From Rheinheimera sp. EpRS3 (GTDB lineage: Bacteria; Pseudomonadota; Gammaproteobacteria; Enterobacterales; Alteromonadaceae): a stretch of DNA of 64,000 bases. How positions within the stretch are numbered: position 1 is the stretch's first letter; every line of letters starts with the position of its first letter. The stretch is from contig NZ_LNQS01000001.1 in assembly GCF_001513785.1 (NCBI RefSeq), positions 744,001 to 808,000 of the forward strand, in the 5' to 3' direction. The position numbers and the translations under genes were made by a program. Positions 52,702 to 63,197 of this stretch are shown piece after piece. Under the pieces are notes generated by a model. That model worked only from the letters and a program-made list of their open reading frames with translations, did no database searches and had not been told where the DNA came from.

Positions 52702-52734
52702 ACAGCGTCGGCTTATTGCCGACGCTGTTGTTTT
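52702..52734. terminator. Terminator between endonuclease and hybrid kinase genes
   Basis: ACAGCGTCGGC (52702-52712), loop TTATT, GCCGACGCTGT (52718-52728), then TGTTTT. Eleven-bp GC-rich stem. It lies between convergent genes and probably serves both. Confidence 0.88.
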
Positions 52735-52738
52735 ACGC

Positions 52739-55504
52739 TCAATAACGCTGTTTTACGTAGCTGACTACGTCCTGATATTTCTCCTGCATCAGGCGGATAT
52801 ACTCGTTAATTACCGGCCAGTCACTTTCTTCGGCTGCTTTTTCCAGTTTTAGCGCGTCATCGGATAAGCCAAGCGCACCGACACTTTTTGCGACCGACTT
52901 AAATTGATGTGCTACTGAGCGCACTGTACTGCGATCCTGATTCTGCACTGCAGTGGCCATATTACTGAGTAGCTCAGCGGCATGTTTTACAAAGTAGTTC
53001 AGGTATTCTTCATGCTTGGCCGGGTTATTGCCAAGGAAATTAGCAATAGTGGTAAAGCATATCGGCGAATTGTTCTGATTGTTTTCGGTAGCTGATACAG
53101 TGGTTTTTTTCAGTTCAGCCGCGTGCGGTAGCCAGCGGGTGAGCATGGTTTCCAGCGCTGCCAGTTCAATCGGTTTGGTGATATAGCCGTCCATGCCTAC
53201 ACTCAGACATTTTTGCTCTTCACCTTTGAGTGCATTGGCGGTTACCGCAACGATACGGGTGAATTCGGCGCCTTCGCTTAAATGCAGGCTTTCTTTGCGG
53301 ATCGCGCTGGTCAGGTCGTAGCCACTCATATTGGGCATATGCAAATCTGTCAGCAGCAGCGGGTAGTGGTACTGGCGCCATTTTTCCAGCGCTATCGCGC
53401 CGTCATCGGCAACCTCTACGGCGTAACCCAGCGCATTTAACTGATCAACAATTACACGCTGGTTCATTAAATTATCTTCAGCCAGCAATACCAGACGGCG
53501 CTGTTTACGTGCGTCTTCAAGCGAGGGCACCAGACGGTTTTGTTGTGGTTCGCTGCTGGTATAAACCGGTTTGCTTTTGCGCTTTGCGGCTATTAACACG
53601 GCATCAAATAAATGGCTGCGACATATCGGTGAGCTGTGCAGATAATACACCCTGTCGGTGCTGCGCTCTGACAATTCAACCTGATTGGTGATCACCACAA
53701 ACTGTACCTGGGCCATAGTGGGTAACTGCAGCAATTGATCTATTTCATTTGCCGAGATCTGCTCATAGGTTGCATCCAGCACCCATACTGCAGCCTGTTT
53801 GGGAGGTAATGGCTTCAGAGCCTGTGCTTTTTGCAGCAGAGTGTCAAAATGGGTGGCAACATCAAGTTCGGCACCGGTATAGCTGAGGTAATCATGTAAA
53901 TGCGCCATATTGTGTACGTCTGCGCTGAACAGGCATACATAAATATCACGCAGTAGTTCTTTATCCGGATATTGAATTTCATCCGAGCGGCGCATTGGTA
54001 TACGCACAATAAATTCGGTGCCCTGATCAACCTGACTGTTCACGCTGATATCACCGTACATCAGTGTGGTTAAGCGCTGGCAAATAGATAAACCAAGGCC
54101 GGTACCACCAAATTTACGGGTAATTGAACCCTCTGCCTGGTTAAAAGGCTGAAATACATAGTTAATTTGGCGCTGCGTCATGCCTTTGCCGTTGTCTGTC
54201 ACACTAAACTGGATCTGGCTGAAATCCATATTTTCTTCCAGCAGCTCAGCTTTAATAATGACCAGTCCGGTTTTCTCCGGCGTGGTCTGGGTAAACTTAA
54301 TTGCATTACCGGCCAGGTTATACAGAATTTGCCGCAACCGTACCGGGTCGCCAATCAGACCGTCGGGAATGCGGGGGTCAATAAACAGTTTTAAGTCAAT
54401 TTGCCGCTGATGCGCTACCGATACCAGAATACGGCCGACAGCTTCAATAATATCCACCAGCGACAATGGTATAGTTTCCAGTTGCAGTTTACCGGCTTCA
54501 ATTTTTGAAAAGTCGAGAATATCGTCCAGAATGCGCAGCAATGAAAATGACGACTCACGTACCGTGTCTGTCATGCGAAACTGCGAGGTGGATAGCTGAG
54601 TCTTACGCAGTAAATCAATAGTACCGATAATGCCATTCATTGGTGTGCGGATTTCATGGCTCATGGTAGCAAGAAAAGTCGATTTGGCTTCGTTGGCTTT
54701 TTCTGCGGTGAGCTTGGCGGTTTCCAGCGCATCGGTGCGCTCTTTTATGCGGGTTTCTACTTCCAGCTTCAGGTTTTTAATGTTCTGCTCCGATGCTGCC
54801 AGCGCTCCCTGTGCATGTTCTATCCGGCGGAACAGCTGGTTAATATAACTACCAAGAGTGCCGTAGCTGTCTTGTGCGTGGCTGTCGACGCTGCTGTCGT
54901 ATTGATCTTTATCCAGCGCCTGGCGGGTGCTAACTAATAAAGGCTTAATACGGCGGCTGAAAAAGCCTGAAATAGTGGCAGCAAATACTGCGCTTAGTGT
55001 TAGTGCCAATACTAAACTTACGCCAAAAGCAGCAAAAAAAGGCCAGCTTGGGCGCAGTTTTAACTGTTGTACGTAGATCAGAATAGCGCTTTGCTGCTGT
55101 GGTAAATTAATCAGCTGATTGACGATCAGATAGTTATCCTGCTGCTGAGCACTGTCTTGCCATACAGGCTGGGGTACAAAACCCTGCACATTACTGGTAT
55201 TGGCAATAAGTTCTGTCTGTTGGTTGGGCAGTGTCCGGTATACATAAAGTGCACGGTCGGTATTACCATCCCGGGTTTGAAACAGCATTTGCTCAGTAGC
55301 CGCGGTATTGTTTTCTGCCAGCAGCGGCTGTAAAACGCGGCTTAGCAAGCGGCTGTCAGCTGTTAGCCGGTTTAGTTGCTGTTCATTTAGGCTAGGCTCA
55401 GGTTGGTTTAGCCAGGCAAACAGCGCTGCCTGAGCAAATAAAATCAGCAGAGACAGTACAGTCAGGCGCTTAAAAATCGGTTTACTAAACGACGTGTTTT
55501 CCAT
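52739..55504 (-). CDS. BarA-like hybrid sensor histidine kinase
   Basis: A 921-residue tripartite kinase. Two membrane helices (about 13-31 and 150-172) flank a periplasmic domain. HAMP follows, then a coiled coil, HisKA with [12 protein letters not shown], HATPase ([15 protein letters not shown]), a degenerate middle segment, a receiver with the phosphoacceptor Asp in [13 protein letters not shown], and a C-terminal Hpt domain with [13 protein letters not shown]. Length and order match BarA (918 residues in E. coli), which drives the UvrY-CsrB/C pathway. The cognate regulator is not in the window, so the BarA name is tentative. No operon partner. Confidence 0.85.
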   Translation of the reverse strand: MENTSFSKPIFKRLTVLSLLILFAQAALFAWLNQPEPSLNEQQLNRLTADSRLLSRVLQPLLAENNTAATEQMLFQTRDGNTDRALYVYRTLPNQQTELIANTSNVQGFVPQPVWQDSAQQQDNYLIVNQLINLPQQQSAILIYVQQLKLRPSWPFFAAFGVSLVLALTLSAVFAATISGFFSRRIKPLLVSTRQALDKDQYDSSVDSHAQDSYGTLGSYINQLFRRIEHAQGALAASEQNIKNLKLEVETRIKERTDALETAKLTAEKANEAKSTFLATMSHEIRTPMNGIIGTIDLLRKTQLSTSQFRMTDTVRESSFSLLRILDDILDFSKIEAGKLQLETIPLSLVDIIEAVGRILVSVAHQRQIDLKLFIDPRIPDGLIGDPVRLRQILYNLAGNAIKFTQTTPEKTGLVIIKAELLEENMDFSQIQFSVTDNGKGMTQRQINYVFQPFNQAEGSITRKFGGTGLGLSICQRLTTLMYGDISVNSQVDQGTEFIVRIPMRRSDEIQYPDKELLRDIYVCLFSADVHNMAHLHDYLSYTGAELDVATHFDTLLQKAQALKPLPPKQAAVWVLDATYEQISANEIDQLLQLPTMAQVQFVVITNQVELSERSTDRVYYLHSSPICRSHLFDAVLIAAKRKSKPVYTSSEPQQNRLVPSLEDARKQRRLVLLAEDNLMNQRVIVDQLNALGYAVEVADDGAIALEKWRQYHYPLLLTDLHMPNMSGYDLTSAIRKESLHLSEGAEFTRIVAVTANALKGEEQKCLSVGMDGYITKPIELAALETMLTRWLPHAAELKKTTVSATENNQNNSPICFTTIANFLGNNPAKHEEYLNYFVKHAAELLSNMATAVQNQDRSTVRSVAHQFKSVAKSVGALGLSDDALKLEKAAEESDWPVINEYIRLMQEKYQDVVSYVKQRY

Positions 55505-55662
55505 TAGTTATCCAATATTTTGCTGCCAGCTCAGCAGACTTTATGCAGTGGCGGGCATTTTAACAACTTTTCATAATTTAGGTAGCAGTCTTGGTTTTTG
55601 CTGCTTATTGTAGCGGGTTGTTCAACTAATAGGCTAACGCACCAGCAGCATTAAAATATCTG

Positions 55663-55691
55663 TTGACTTAAGATCGTAAAATCCGTTTAAT
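55663..55691 (+). promoter_or_regulatory. Sigma-70 promoter of the tRNA operon
   Basis: TTGACT (55663-55668) and TTTAAT (55686-55691) are 17 bases apart, ahead of the first tRNA at 55704. The GC-rich bases just after the -10 (ACGACCCGCG) are typical of growth-rate-controlled stable RNA promoters. Confidence 0.75.
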
Positions 55692-55703
55692 ACGACCCGC
55701 GTT

Positions 55704-55779
55704 GCCCAGATAGCTCAGTCGGTAGAGCAGCGGATTGAAAATCCGCGTGTCGGTGGTTCGATTCCGCCTCTGGGCACCA
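55704..55779 (+). tRNA. tRNA-Phe (GAA), first copy
   Basis: 76 bases with a full cloverleaf: acceptor GCCCAGA/TCTGGGC, anticodon stem GGATT/AATCC holding GAA, T-arm GGTTCGATTCC, and an encoded CCA end. Identical to the third gene of the cluster. Confidence 0.97.
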
Positions 55780-55844
55780 TCAGTTTTCGGTGCTCAAGTT
55801 GTACTAAAGTAACAGAGTTATTCAACTTGTGTCACGTTGTCGCA

Positions 55845-55920
<76 letters not shown>

Positions 55921-55939
55921 TTTTGCGTCAGCCAGTTTT

Positions 55940-56015
55940 GCCCAGATAGCTCAGTCGGTAGAGCAGCGGATTGAAAATCCGCGTGTCGGTGGTTCGATTC
56001 CGCCTCTGGGCACCA
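55940..56015 (+). tRNA. tRNA-Phe (GAA), second copy
   Basis: Same 76 bases as the copy at 55704, 19 bases after the tRNA-Thr, with encoded CCA. It is followed at once by the operon terminator. Confidence 0.97.
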
Positions 56016-56020
56016 TCTTT

Positions 56021-56051
56021 AAAAACCCTAACCATTTGGTTAGGGTTTTTT
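56021..56051 (+). terminator. Terminator of the tRNA operon
   Basis: AAAAACCCTAACC (56021-56033) pairs with GGTTAGGGTTTTT (56038-56050) around ATTT, ending in T. Thirteen-bp stem. Confidence 0.9.
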
Positions 56052-56154
56052 CGTTTAACAGCGTTGAAAATCTGCTGAGCTGAAATAGGCAAACACCGGC
56101 TTCTTTGTTAAGCTCAGGCGGGCTATAACAACAAGAATCAGGGAGTTCCTCACG

Positions 56155-58320
56155 ATGAAGCACGTTTTAAGTATCCTGGCCGTTTCCTTACTGGCTGCCT
56201 GTGGCAGCGAATCAAAAACTGATATTGCAACCCAACCCAATAGTGTAACCATGACAGAAGCTGCAAAAACCACCTTTACCTATCCGCAAACCGCTAAAGG
56301 CGATGTGGTAGATAGCTATTTTGAACAAAAAATTGCCGACCCGTACCGCTGGCTGGAAGATGATCGCAGCAGCGAAACGGAAGCCTGGGTGACAGCACAG
56401 AATAAAGTTACTTTTGATTATCTGGAGCAAATTCCATACCGTGAGCAGGTGAAGCAAAAGCTGGCGGCATCGTGGAACTACGAAAAAGTTACAGCGCCAT
56501 TCAAAGAAGGTAAATACACCTACTTCTATAAAAATGATGGCCTGCAAAACCAGTATGTATTGTACCGTCAACTGGAAGATGGCAGCAGTGAGGTGTTTTT
56601 AGATCCCAACACCTTTAGCAGTGACGGCACAACATCGTTGGCTGAAGTTAGTTTTTCTAAAGATGGCTCTATGTTGGCGTATTCTATTTCTGAAGGCGGC
56701 AGCGACTGGCGTAAAATTATCATTATCGATGTTGAGACGAAAAAGCCGCTGGAATCAGAGCTGACAGATGTTAAATTCAGCGGCATCAGCTGGTTTGGCA
56801 ACGAAGGTTTTTACTATTCCAGTTACGACAAGCCAGATGGCAGTGAACTGTCGGCAAAAACGGATCAACATAAGCTGTACTACCACAAGTTGGGTAGTGC
56901 ACAAAAAGATGACGCCGTTATTTTTGGCGGCACTGAAGCACAAAAGCACCGCTATGTTGGCGCTACGGTAACTGAGGATGATCGTTACCTGCTGATTTCT
57001 GCTGCGGTATCGACCTCTGGCAATAAGTTATTTTTAAAAGATTTAGCCAACCCGGACAGCCCGTTGGTGACCATTTTGGGTCATACCGATTCGGATACCG
57101 ACTTACTGGATAACGACGGCAGCAAGCTGTTTCTGGTGACCAACTTAAATGCACCAAATAAAAAAGTGGTTACGGTTGATGCTACCAAACCGCAACCGGA
57201 AAACTGGCAGGATCTTATCCCGCAAACAGATAATGTGCTTAGCGCCTCAACCGGCGCCGGTTATATCTTTGCTGAGTATATGGTTGATGCCATTGCCAAA
57301 GTGCAGCAGTACGATTACAGCGGCAAACTGGTACGTGATATTACGCTGCCGGGTGTGGGCAGTGTCGGTGGTTTTAGTGGTAAAAAAGATGACCAAAAGC
57401 TGTATTACACCTTTACCAACTATATTACGGCGCAAACTATTTATGATTTTAGCCCAACTGATGGTAACTCAGCAGTTTACAGCAAATCAGGCGCGAAGTT
57501 TGACAGCGATAATTATGTGTCAGAGCAGGTATTTTACAGCTCAAAAGATGGCACTAAAGTACCGATGATTATCAGCTACAAAAAAGGCCTGAAACGCGAT
57601 GGCAGCAACCCAACCATGTTGTATGGCTACGGTGGTTTTAATGTGAGTTTGACCCCGGCGTTTAACATTCCCAATGCGGTGTGGATGGATCTGGGTGGCG
57701 TATATGCGGTGCCAAGCCTACGCGGCGGCGGTGAGTACGGTAAAGCCTGGCATCAAGCCGGTACGCAGTTGCAAAAGCAGAATGTGTTTGACGACTTTAT
57801 TGCAGCCGCAGAGTATCTGCAAAAAGAGGGCTATACCTCGAAAGACAAGCTGGCAATTCGTGGCGGCTCTAATGGCGGCTTGTTAGTTGGCGCAGTAATG
57901 ACACAACAGCCCGAGCTGATTAAAGTGGCGTTGCCTGCGGTTGGTGTGCTGGATATGCTGCGTTACCACACCTTCACTGCCGGTGCCGGCTGGGCATACG
58001 ACTACGGCACCAGTGAGCAAAGTAAAGAAATGTTTGATTACCTGCTCGCTTATTCACCGGTACATAATGTAAAAGCAGGCGTGGCGTACCCGGCAACGAT
58101 GGTAACCACTGCCGATCATGATGACCGCGTAGTACCGGCACACTCGTTTAAGTTTGCTGCTGAGTTACAGGCAAAAGATGCCGGTGTTAACCCGCAGCTT
58201 ATCCGCATTGAAACCAACGCCGGCCACGGTGCTGGCACACCGGTATCAAAGCAGATTGAGCAAACGGCCGATATGGTCAGCTTTACACTGTATAACATGG
58301 GCTATAAGCAACTGCCTTAA
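56155..58320 (+). CDS. Prolyl oligopeptidase lipoprotein (S9A)
   Basis: A 721-residue serine peptidase cleaving after Pro in short peptides. Residues 1-16 are a lipoprotein signal (LLAAC, Cys16). A seven-bladed propeller covers about 115-440. The hydrolase domain has the nucleophile Ser572 in [10 protein letters not shown], the acid in DHDDRVVP and the His in NAGHGAG. The N-terminal [11 protein letters not shown] is characteristic of the S9A group. Membrane-anchored placement is inferred. GGGAG is upstream of the ATG. It is monocistronic, ending at a strong terminator. Confidence 0.94.
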   Translation: MKHVLSILAVSLLAACGSESKTDIATQPNSVTMTEAAKTTFTYPQTAKGDVVDSYFEQKIADPYRWLEDDRSSETEAWVTAQNKVTFDYLEQIPYREQVKQKLAASWNYEKVTAPFKEGKYTYFYKNDGLQNQYVLYRQLEDGSSEVFLDPNTFSSDGTTSLAEVSFSKDGSMLAYSISEGGSDWRKIIIIDVETKKPLESELTDVKFSGISWFGNEGFYYSSYDKPDGSELSAKTDQHKLYYHKLGSAQKDDAVIFGGTEAQKHRYVGATVTEDDRYLLISAAVSTSGNKLFLKDLANPDSPLVTILGHTDSDTDLLDNDGSKLFLVTNLNAPNKKVVTVDATKPQPENWQDLIPQTDNVLSASTGAGYIFAEYMVDAIAKVQQYDYSGKLVRDITLPGVGSVGGFSGKKDDQKLYYTFTNYITAQTIYDFSPTDGNSAVYSKSGAKFDSDNYVSEQVFYSSKDGTKVPMIISYKKGLKRDGSNPTMLYGYGGFNVSLTPAFNIPNAVWMDLGGVYAVPSLRGGGEYGKAWHQAGTQLQKQNVFDDFIAAAEYLQKEGYTSKDKLAIRGGSNGGLLVGAVMTQQPELIKVALPAVGVLDMLRYHTFTAGAGWAYDYGTSEQSKEMFDYLLAYSPVHNVKAGVAYPATMVTTADHDDRVVPAHSFKFAAELQAKDAGVNPQLIRIETNAGHGAGTPVSKQIEQTADMVSFTLYNMGYKQLP

Positions 58321-58336
58321 CCGGCTGAGCGATGAT

Positions 58337-58370
58337 AAGAACCCGCTGTGATAGCGGGTTCTTTGTTTTT
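58337..58370 (+). terminator. Terminator after prolyl oligopeptidase
   Basis: AAGAACCCGCT (58337-58347), loop GTGAT, AGCGGGTTCTT (58353-58363), then TGTTTTT. Confidence 0.9.
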
Positions 58371-58516
58371 ACTACAGTTACCCAATACTGTTTCAGACAG
58401 TTTAGTGTTTAACTAAGGTTGATATTGTAAAGATTAGCGCTTCGTTTTACACTGCGTGCCCTTTTTTAAATGTGCACGCCAGCCTGTTATGCCAGCCGTG
58501 TAACGGTTATGCTGGT

Positions 58517-58560
58517 CTGGTTTTATCACAACTGGTTTTATCACAACTGGTTTGTCACAG
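58517..58560 (+). repeat. Tandem 15-bp repeats before deoB
   Basis: CTGGTTTTATCACAA occurs twice in tandem (58517-58531, 58532-58546), followed by a diverged third unit CTGGTTTGTCACAG (58547-58560). They end 29 bases before the deoB ATG, in the leader or promoter of the nucleoside operon. Each unit has a TCACA half-site that could bind a CRP- or CytR-like protein, or the array may be a replication-slippage product. Confidence 0.55.
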
Positions 58561-58589
58561 ATGGACAACAAAAGATCAGGAGCAGGACA

Positions 58590-59804
58590 ATGGCAAAAAA
58601 AGCAGTGATCCTGGTATTAGATAGCTTTGGTATTGGCTATGCACCGGATGCCGATAAGTTTGGTGATGTTGGCGCTAATACTTTTGCCAGTATCGCAAAA
58701 GCCTTTCATGCGCAAAAAGGCCGCCAGTTGGCGCTGCCTAATCTGGCGCAGCTGGGCTTGGTTAAGGCTGCCACCGCGGCCTCAAATGGTGTGCAGGCCG
58801 ATATAGCCGGTGCCAGGGCGATAACCGGCGCTTATGGCTATGCGCGTGAGTTAAGCAGTGGCAAAGACACGCCAAGCGGCCACTGGGAAATTGCCGGTGT
58901 GCCGGTACTGTTCGACTGGGGTTATTTCCATGATAAAACCGACAGTTTTCCGCCAGAATTGATTAACGAGCTATGCCAGCGTACCGGCGTGCCCGGTATT
59001 TTGGGCAATTGCCATGCTTCAGGCACTGATATTCTGGTAAAGCTGGGGGATGAGCATATTAAAACCGGTAAGCCGATTTGTTATACCTCGGCCGACAGCG
59101 TGTTTCAGGTAGCGGCGCATGAAGAACATTTTGGCCTGCAGAAACTGCTGGATTTTTGCCTGGTAGCCCGTGAGTTGTTAGATAAGTACAACATTGGCCG
59201 TGTTATTGCCCGGCCGTTTCTGGGTGATCACGCCAATAACTATGCCCGCACCGGTAACCGCCGCGATTATTCAGTATTGCCACCGGCACCAACCGTATTG
59301 GATAAGCTGACAGATGCCGGTGGTAAGGTGATCAGCATTGGTAAAATTGCTGATATTTATGCTCATCAGGGCATTAGTGAAAGTTTAAAAGCCACCGGCC
59401 TTGAAGCACTGGTAGACAAAACGCTGGCGCAAATGGCCCAACAGGCTGATAACAGCATTATTTTTACTAACCTGGTCGATTTTGATCAGAACTTTGGCCA
59501 CCGCCGTGATCCTATCGGCTATGGCGAAGCGCTGGAATACTTTGACAGCCGCCTGCCTGAGTTGATGGCAGCCTGTGGTGATGACACCCTAATGCTTCTG
59601 ACGGCAGACCATGGTTGCGATCCAACCTGGCATGGTACAGAACATACCCGTGAGTATATTCCGGTGCTGGCCTACAAAAACGGTATGCAAGACATTAATT
59701 TAGGCGAGCGCATGAGCTTTGCTGACATCGGCCAGACTCTGGCAGGTTATTTTGAGCTGGAGGCCATGGCCTACGGCGACTCCTTTTTAGATAAAATTAA
59801 CTAA
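58590..59804 (+). CDS. deoB: Phosphopentomutase
   Basis: Interconverts ribose-1-phosphate or deoxyribose-1-phosphate and the 5-phosphates, linking nucleoside breakdown to the pentose pathway. The 404-residue protein is close to E. coli DeoB (407). It opens with [19 protein letters not shown], whose Asp binds manganese, and has [11 protein letters not shown] with the phosphorylated Thr, and [21 protein letters not shown] take the ATG at 58590, preceded by AGGAGCAGGA. The longer frame from 58470 covers the tandem repeats and is not credible as protein. First gene of a four-gene operon. Confidence 0.95.
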   Translation: MAKKAVILVLDSFGIGYAPDADKFGDVGANTFASIAKAFHAQKGRQLALPNLAQLGLVKAATAASNGVQADIAGARAITGAYGYARELSSGKDTPSGHWEIAGVPVLFDWGYFHDKTDSFPPELINELCQRTGVPGILGNCHASGTDILVKLGDEHIKTGKPICYTSADSVFQVAAHEEHFGLQKLLDFCLVARELLDKYNIGRVIARPFLGDHANNYARTGNRRDYSVLPPAPTVLDKLTDAGGKVISIGKIADIYAHQGISESLKATGLEALVDKTLAQMAQQADNSIIFTNLVDFDQNFGHRRDPIGYGEALEYFDSRLPELMAACGDDTLMLLTADHGCDPTWHGTEHTREYIPVLAYKNGMQDINLGERMSFADIGQTLAGYFELEAMAYGDSFLDKIN

Positions 59805-59813
59805 GAGATTTTT

Positions 59814-60515
59814 ATGGCAACTCCGCACATCAATGCGCCAGAGGGCGCTTTTGCAGCAACAGTATTAATGCCGGGCGACCCGCTAAGGGCCAAGCATATC
59901 GCAGAAACTTTTTTAACCGACGCGGTATGTGTCAATACCGTACGTAATATGTTTGGCTACACTGGAACCTATAAAGGTAAACCGGTAAGCGTGCTGGGCT
60001 CGGGTATGGGCGTACCGTCTATGTCTATTTATGCCACCGAGCTGGTAAAGTTTTATGGTGTTAAAAACATTATCCGTATTGGCTCTTGTGGCGGTTTGCC
60101 GCTGGACGTAAAAGTACGTGATGTGGTGATTGGTATGGGCGCCAGCACCGATTCCAGCGTAAACCGTAACCGTTTAGCCGGCATGGATTTTGCCGCTATT
60201 GCCAGTTTTGACCTGCTGGAAAAAGCCGTAGCTGCTGCGCGGGCAAAAAATATCAATGTAAAAGTAGGTAATGTCTTTACCTCAGATTTGTTCTACAACC
60301 CGGACGAAACCTTATTCGACACCCTGGAAAAATACGGCGTGCTGGCGGTAGAAATGGAAGCGGCCGGTTTATATGGCGTGGCAGCAGAATACGGCATTAA
60401 TGCGTTGGCTATTTTTACGGTAAGCGACCATATCCGTACCGGTGAAGCACTAAGTGCTGAGCTGCGCCAGACCAGCTTTAATGAAATGGTTGAAGTGGCA
60501 CTGGGCTGCTTATAA
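59814..60515 (+). CDS. deoD: Purine nucleoside phosphorylase
   Basis: Hexameric-type (low specificity) enzyme phosphorolysing purine (deoxy)nucleosides to base and pentose-1-phosphate, the substrate of DeoB. The 233-residue protein starts [12 protein letters not shown]. It has [14 protein letters not shown], the catalytic [14 protein letters not shown] and VSDHIRTGE with the general-acid Asp. It starts nine bases after deoB. Confidence 0.96.
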   Translation: MATPHINAPEGAFAATVLMPGDPLRAKHIAETFLTDAVCVNTVRNMFGYTGTYKGKPVSVLGSGMGVPSMSIYATELVKFYGVKNIIRIGSCGGLPLDVKVRDVVIGMGASTDSSVNRNRLAGMDFAAIASFDLLEKAVAAARAKNINVKVGNVFTSDLFYNPDETLFDTLEKYGVLAVEMEAAGLYGVAAEYGINALAIFTVSDHIRTGEALSAELRQTSFNEMVEVALGCL

Positions 60516-60547
60516 TTTTCGTTTAACCGATTTTGCAGGACAGACAG

Positions 60548-61018
60548 ATGTCATTATCAAGCAATAAAATGTTTTATGTATCGTGGGAAGCGTTTCACCG
60601 CGCCACCAAAGAGCTGGCACATCAGCTGCTGGGGCAGGACTATAACGCTATAGTAGCTGTAAGCCGTGGTGGCCTGGTGCCAGCCGCTATTTTGGCCCGC
60701 GAGCTGAATATCCGTGTGGTAGACAGCATTTGTGTTGCCAGTTACGACCATGATAAACAAGGCAGCCTGAGCATTTTAAAAGACGCCAGCCTGGCTGATT
60801 CTGACAAACTGCTGATTGTGGATGATCTGGTGGACACCGGTGAAACGGCCAAAGCCCTGCGCGAACACTTCCCTAAAGCCTGTTTTGTGACTGTGTATGC
60901 CAAGCCGCAAGGTAAGCCATTGGTGGATAAATACGTAACAGATATCGAGCAGGACACCTGGATCCAGCTGCCATGGGATATGGAACTGGCCTACAGCAAG
61001 CCGTTGGCTGAGAAGTAA
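60548..61018 (+). CDS. gpt: Xanthine/guanine phosphoribosyltransferase-like protein
   Basis: A 156-residue type I phosphoribosyltransferase that should salvage xanthine, guanine or hypoxanthine with PRPP. It has the PRPP loop [14 protein letters not shown], the [18 protein letters not shown] segment and [11 protein letters not shown]. Size and the [16 protein letters not shown] start match E. coli Gpt (152). The ATG at 60548 has AGGA seven bases upstream and is preferred to the upstream TTG. It sits in the deoB-deoD operon, so bases freed by DeoD are recycled at once. Exact base preference is not determined. Confidence 0.88.
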   Translation: MSLSSNKMFYVSWEAFHRATKELAHQLLGQDYNAIVAVSRGGLVPAAILARELNIRVVDSICVASYDHDKQGSLSILKDASLADSDKLLIVDDLVDTGETAKALREHFPKACFVTVYAKPQGKPLVDKYVTDIEQDTWIQLPWDMELAYSKPLAEK

Positions 61019-61020
61019 CT

Positions 61021-61590
61021 ATGACCGCAGTACAACAATTAAATCTGCACTTGCCGGACTGGATTAACGACGTAGTCGACTGGCAAAAAGTGTATCAGAA
61101 CGACGATGAAAAAATGGCGCTGGCGGTCGAGCTGTCAAAACAAAACGTGCTGCGCGGCACCGGTGGCCCATTTGGTAGTGCTATTTTCGACTGCGACAGC
61201 GGCAAACTGGTTAGCGTTGGTGTAAACCGGGTAGTGCCACTGCATAACTCTACTGCGCATGGTGAGATGATGGCGATAATGCTGGCAGAGCAAAATGTGC
61301 AGAGCTTTAGCTTATCGGCCGATGGTGTTAAGCGTGAGCTATTTACCTCGTGTGAACCCTGCGCCATGTGTTTAGGCGGCACTTTGTGGAGTGGTGTAAA
61401 GCGCCTAGTATGCGCTGCCACGGCAGCAGATGCCCGTGCTATCGGTTTTGATGAAGGCCCGGTATTTGCGCAAAGTTATCAGTATTTACGCGACGCTGGC
61501 GTAGAAGTGGTGCAATTGGTACAGCGTGATGCAGCCAATAGCGTATTGCAGAATTATATTGGTAGCGGTGGTGCCATTTATAATGGCTAG
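61021..61590 (+). CDS. Nucleoside/guanine deaminase-like protein
   Basis: A 189-residue zinc deaminase of the cytidine/guanine deaminase superfamily. The zinc motif is HGEMMAIM (His and the catalytic Glu) plus CEPCAMC (two Cys). The N-terminal [24 protein letters not shown] is as in GuaD-like guanine deaminases. The gene context (DeoD, Gpt) supports guanine as substrate, but other nucleosides or bases are possible. It starts two bases after the gpt stop and is the last gene of the operon. Confidence 0.85.
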   Translation: MTAVQQLNLHLPDWINDVVDWQKVYQNDDEKMALAVELSKQNVLRGTGGPFGSAIFDCDSGKLVSVGVNRVVPLHNSTAHGEMMAIMLAEQNVQSFSLSADGVKRELFTSCEPCAMCLGGTLWSGVKRLVCAATAADARAIGFDEGPVFAQSYQYLRDAGVEVVQLVQRDAANSVLQNYIGSGGAIYNG

Positions 61591-61607
61591 GGTTTAACGG
61601 CTAAACA

Positions 61608-61645
61608 AACCAAAGCTGGATCAGCGTTACTGATACAGCTTGGTT
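61608..61645. terminator. Long imperfect hairpin between convergent genes
   Basis: AACCAAAGCTG (61608-61618) pairs, with a bulged A, with CAGCTTGGTT (61636-61645). An inner ATCAG/CTGAT stem surrounds the stop codon of the VF530-family gene. The T-run is missing, so it may be a weak terminator or an RNA end-stabilising hairpin for the nucleoside operon. Confidence 0.4.
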
Positions 61646-61845
61646 GCTACATATAACTCTTCTACTTTCTGCCTTGCCCAGGGCGTCTTACGTAAAAACT
61701 TCAAACTGCTTTTTACCGATGGATCTGTTTTAAAGCAGTTGATATCAATCTGTTTTGCCAGGCCCGGCCAGCCAAAGTGATCAACCAGTGCGGTGACAAC
61801 TTGCTCCAGCGTAACGCCATGCAGCGGGTTCTTCGGTTGAGACAT
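61627..61845 (-). CDS. VF530-family DNA-binding protein
   Basis: A 72-residue protein of the VF530/DUF2132 family, compact helical proteins reported to bind DNA. It has [25 protein letters not shown], then [26 protein letters not shown], the whole family consensus. GAGGA precedes the ATG. The target and role are unknown. It lies after the icd gene and one copy of the dispersed palindromic element. Confidence 0.88.
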   Translation of the reverse strand: MSQPKNPLHGVTLEQVVTALVDHFGWPGLAKQIDINCFKTDPSVKSSLKFLRKTPWARQKVEELYVATKLYQ

Positions 61846-61900
61846 ATAGAGTCCTCTGTTGTTGACGGAAAAAAATAGCCACTTAATAATTTCACGCAGG

Positions 61901-61995
61901 AATCGACTTGCTCTAAGTCAACCGTTGAAGGCATGGATGCCTGAGTCGAGCCCCCAGGGAGGGGTTTACGGCGTGTTGGCGTGAGCAAGCCGGTT
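61901..61995 (+). repeat. Dispersed palindromic element, copy 3
   Basis: AATCGACTTGCTC at the left and GAGCAAGCCGGTT at the right pair over 11 of 13 positions, with different bases from the other two copies. The inner 46-base block (CTCTAAGTCAAC to GAGCCCCCA) is identical to copy 2. It is followed by a separate 9-bp hairpin GCCGGTTCA/TGAACCGGC (61989-62010). It lies between the icd stop and the VF530-family gene. Confidence 0.85.
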
Positions 61996-62026
61996 CATGC
62001 CTGAACCGGCTGCATACAGTCCAGGT

Positions 62027-63034
62027 TTATAAACGCTCTAACATCGCAGCGGTAAAGTCGGTGGTGCCGAAGCTGCCGCCTAAATCACGGGTAGTGCGAT
62101 CGCCGGTGGCGATAACATCTGCCAGTGCGCTACGGATTTTCTCCGCTTTATCCTGCATACCTAAATATTCCAGCATCTGAATAGAGGCCAGGATCACTGA
62201 GCTTGGGTTCGCCAGGTTTTTACCGGCAATATCCGGCGCGCTGCCGTGTACTGCTTCAAAAATAGCGCAATCTGTACCAATGTTCGCGCCTGGTGCCATA
62301 CCTAAGCCACCGACTAAACCGGCGCATAAATCTGACAAAATATCGCCAAACAGGTTAGTAGTAACAATAACGTCGAACTGCTGCGGGTTCATTACCAGCT
62401 GCATACAGGCGTTATCAACAATCATTTCCTGTGCTTCAATATCCGGGTAGCGGGTAGCTACTTCACGTGCTGTTTTCAGAAATAAACCTGAGGTGGATTT
62501 CAGAATATTGGCCTTGTGTACAATAGTCACTTTCTTGCGCTTTTCGCGCCGTGCCGTTTCAAAGGCAAATACTGCAATACGCTCGGCACCGTCTTTAGTC
62601 ACAATACTGGTTGCTTCTGCTACCAGGCCGTCGGCAGACACGACCTGGCCATGGCCAGAGTACATACCTTCCGTGTTTTCACGGATAGTGATGATGTCGA
62701 TGTTTTCGTAACGGGCTTTAGTGCCTTTAAATGAAATAACCGGGCGCACGTTAGAGTACAGGTTAAATTTCTTGCGCAGCGTTACATTAATAGAGGTAAA
62801 ACCTTCACCCACCGGCGTGGTCAGAGGGCCTTTTAAGGTGATTTTATTGCGGGCAATGGCATCCAGCGTGGCCTGTGGTAACAGCTCACCGGTTTTTTCC
62901 AGCGCAGTTAAACCGGCATCGACATATTCATAATCGAAGTTGCAGCCCACTTTATCCAGTACCTGAATGGCGGCTTCAACGATACTTGGGCCTATGCCAT
63001 CGCCTTTAATGACAGTAATAATTTGCTTGCTCAT
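62027..63034 (-). CDS. NAD-type isocitrate dehydrogenase
   Basis: A 335-residue TCA-cycle enzyme of the short isocitrate/isopropylmalate dehydrogenase family. It has VIKGDGIGPSIVEAA at the N-terminus, the substrate-site SINVTLRKKFNLYSNVRP, ITIRENTEGMYSG, and the metal-binding LFGDILSDLCAGLVGGLG. The cofactor region HGSAPDIAGKNLANP fits NAD rather than NADP use. Tartrate or isopropylmalate dehydrogenase are less likely given SINVTLRK. AAGGA lies before the ATG. With aceA in the same window it marks the isocitrate branch point. Confidence 0.88.
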   Translation of the reverse strand: MSKQIITVIKGDGIGPSIVEAAIQVLDKVGCNFDYEYVDAGLTALEKTGELLPQATLDAIARNKITLKGPLTTPVGEGFTSINVTLRKKFNLYSNVRPVISFKGTKARYENIDIITIRENTEGMYSGHGQVVSADGLVAEATSIVTKDGAERIAVFAFETARREKRKKVTIVHKANILKSTSGLFLKTAREVATRYPDIEAQEMIVDNACMQLVMNPQQFDVIVTTNLFGDILSDLCAGLVGGLGMAPGANIGTDCAIFEAVHGSAPDIAGKNLANPSSVILASIQMLEYLGMQDKAEKIRSALADVIATGDRTTRDLGGSFGTTDFTAAMLERL

Positions 63035-63197
63035 GGGGGATCCTTAGCTGTCGTATTTATTAGGAAAGAGGGCCTCTGGCGGGCCTGAAAACGGCGCAGA
63101 ATATAGCATTTTTCGGCACATTACGCCAGTTTGGTGCCAGTTTAGCGCAGTTATCTGTGTTATATACGCTATAAGGCTGGTGAATGTTGTAATAAAA

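Noticed and set aside
58470..58589. Longer N-terminus of deoB
   Set aside because: The extra 40 codons read through the tandem DNA repeats, giving a repeated peptide, and the internal ATG has the strong ribosome-binding site and the family N-terminus.
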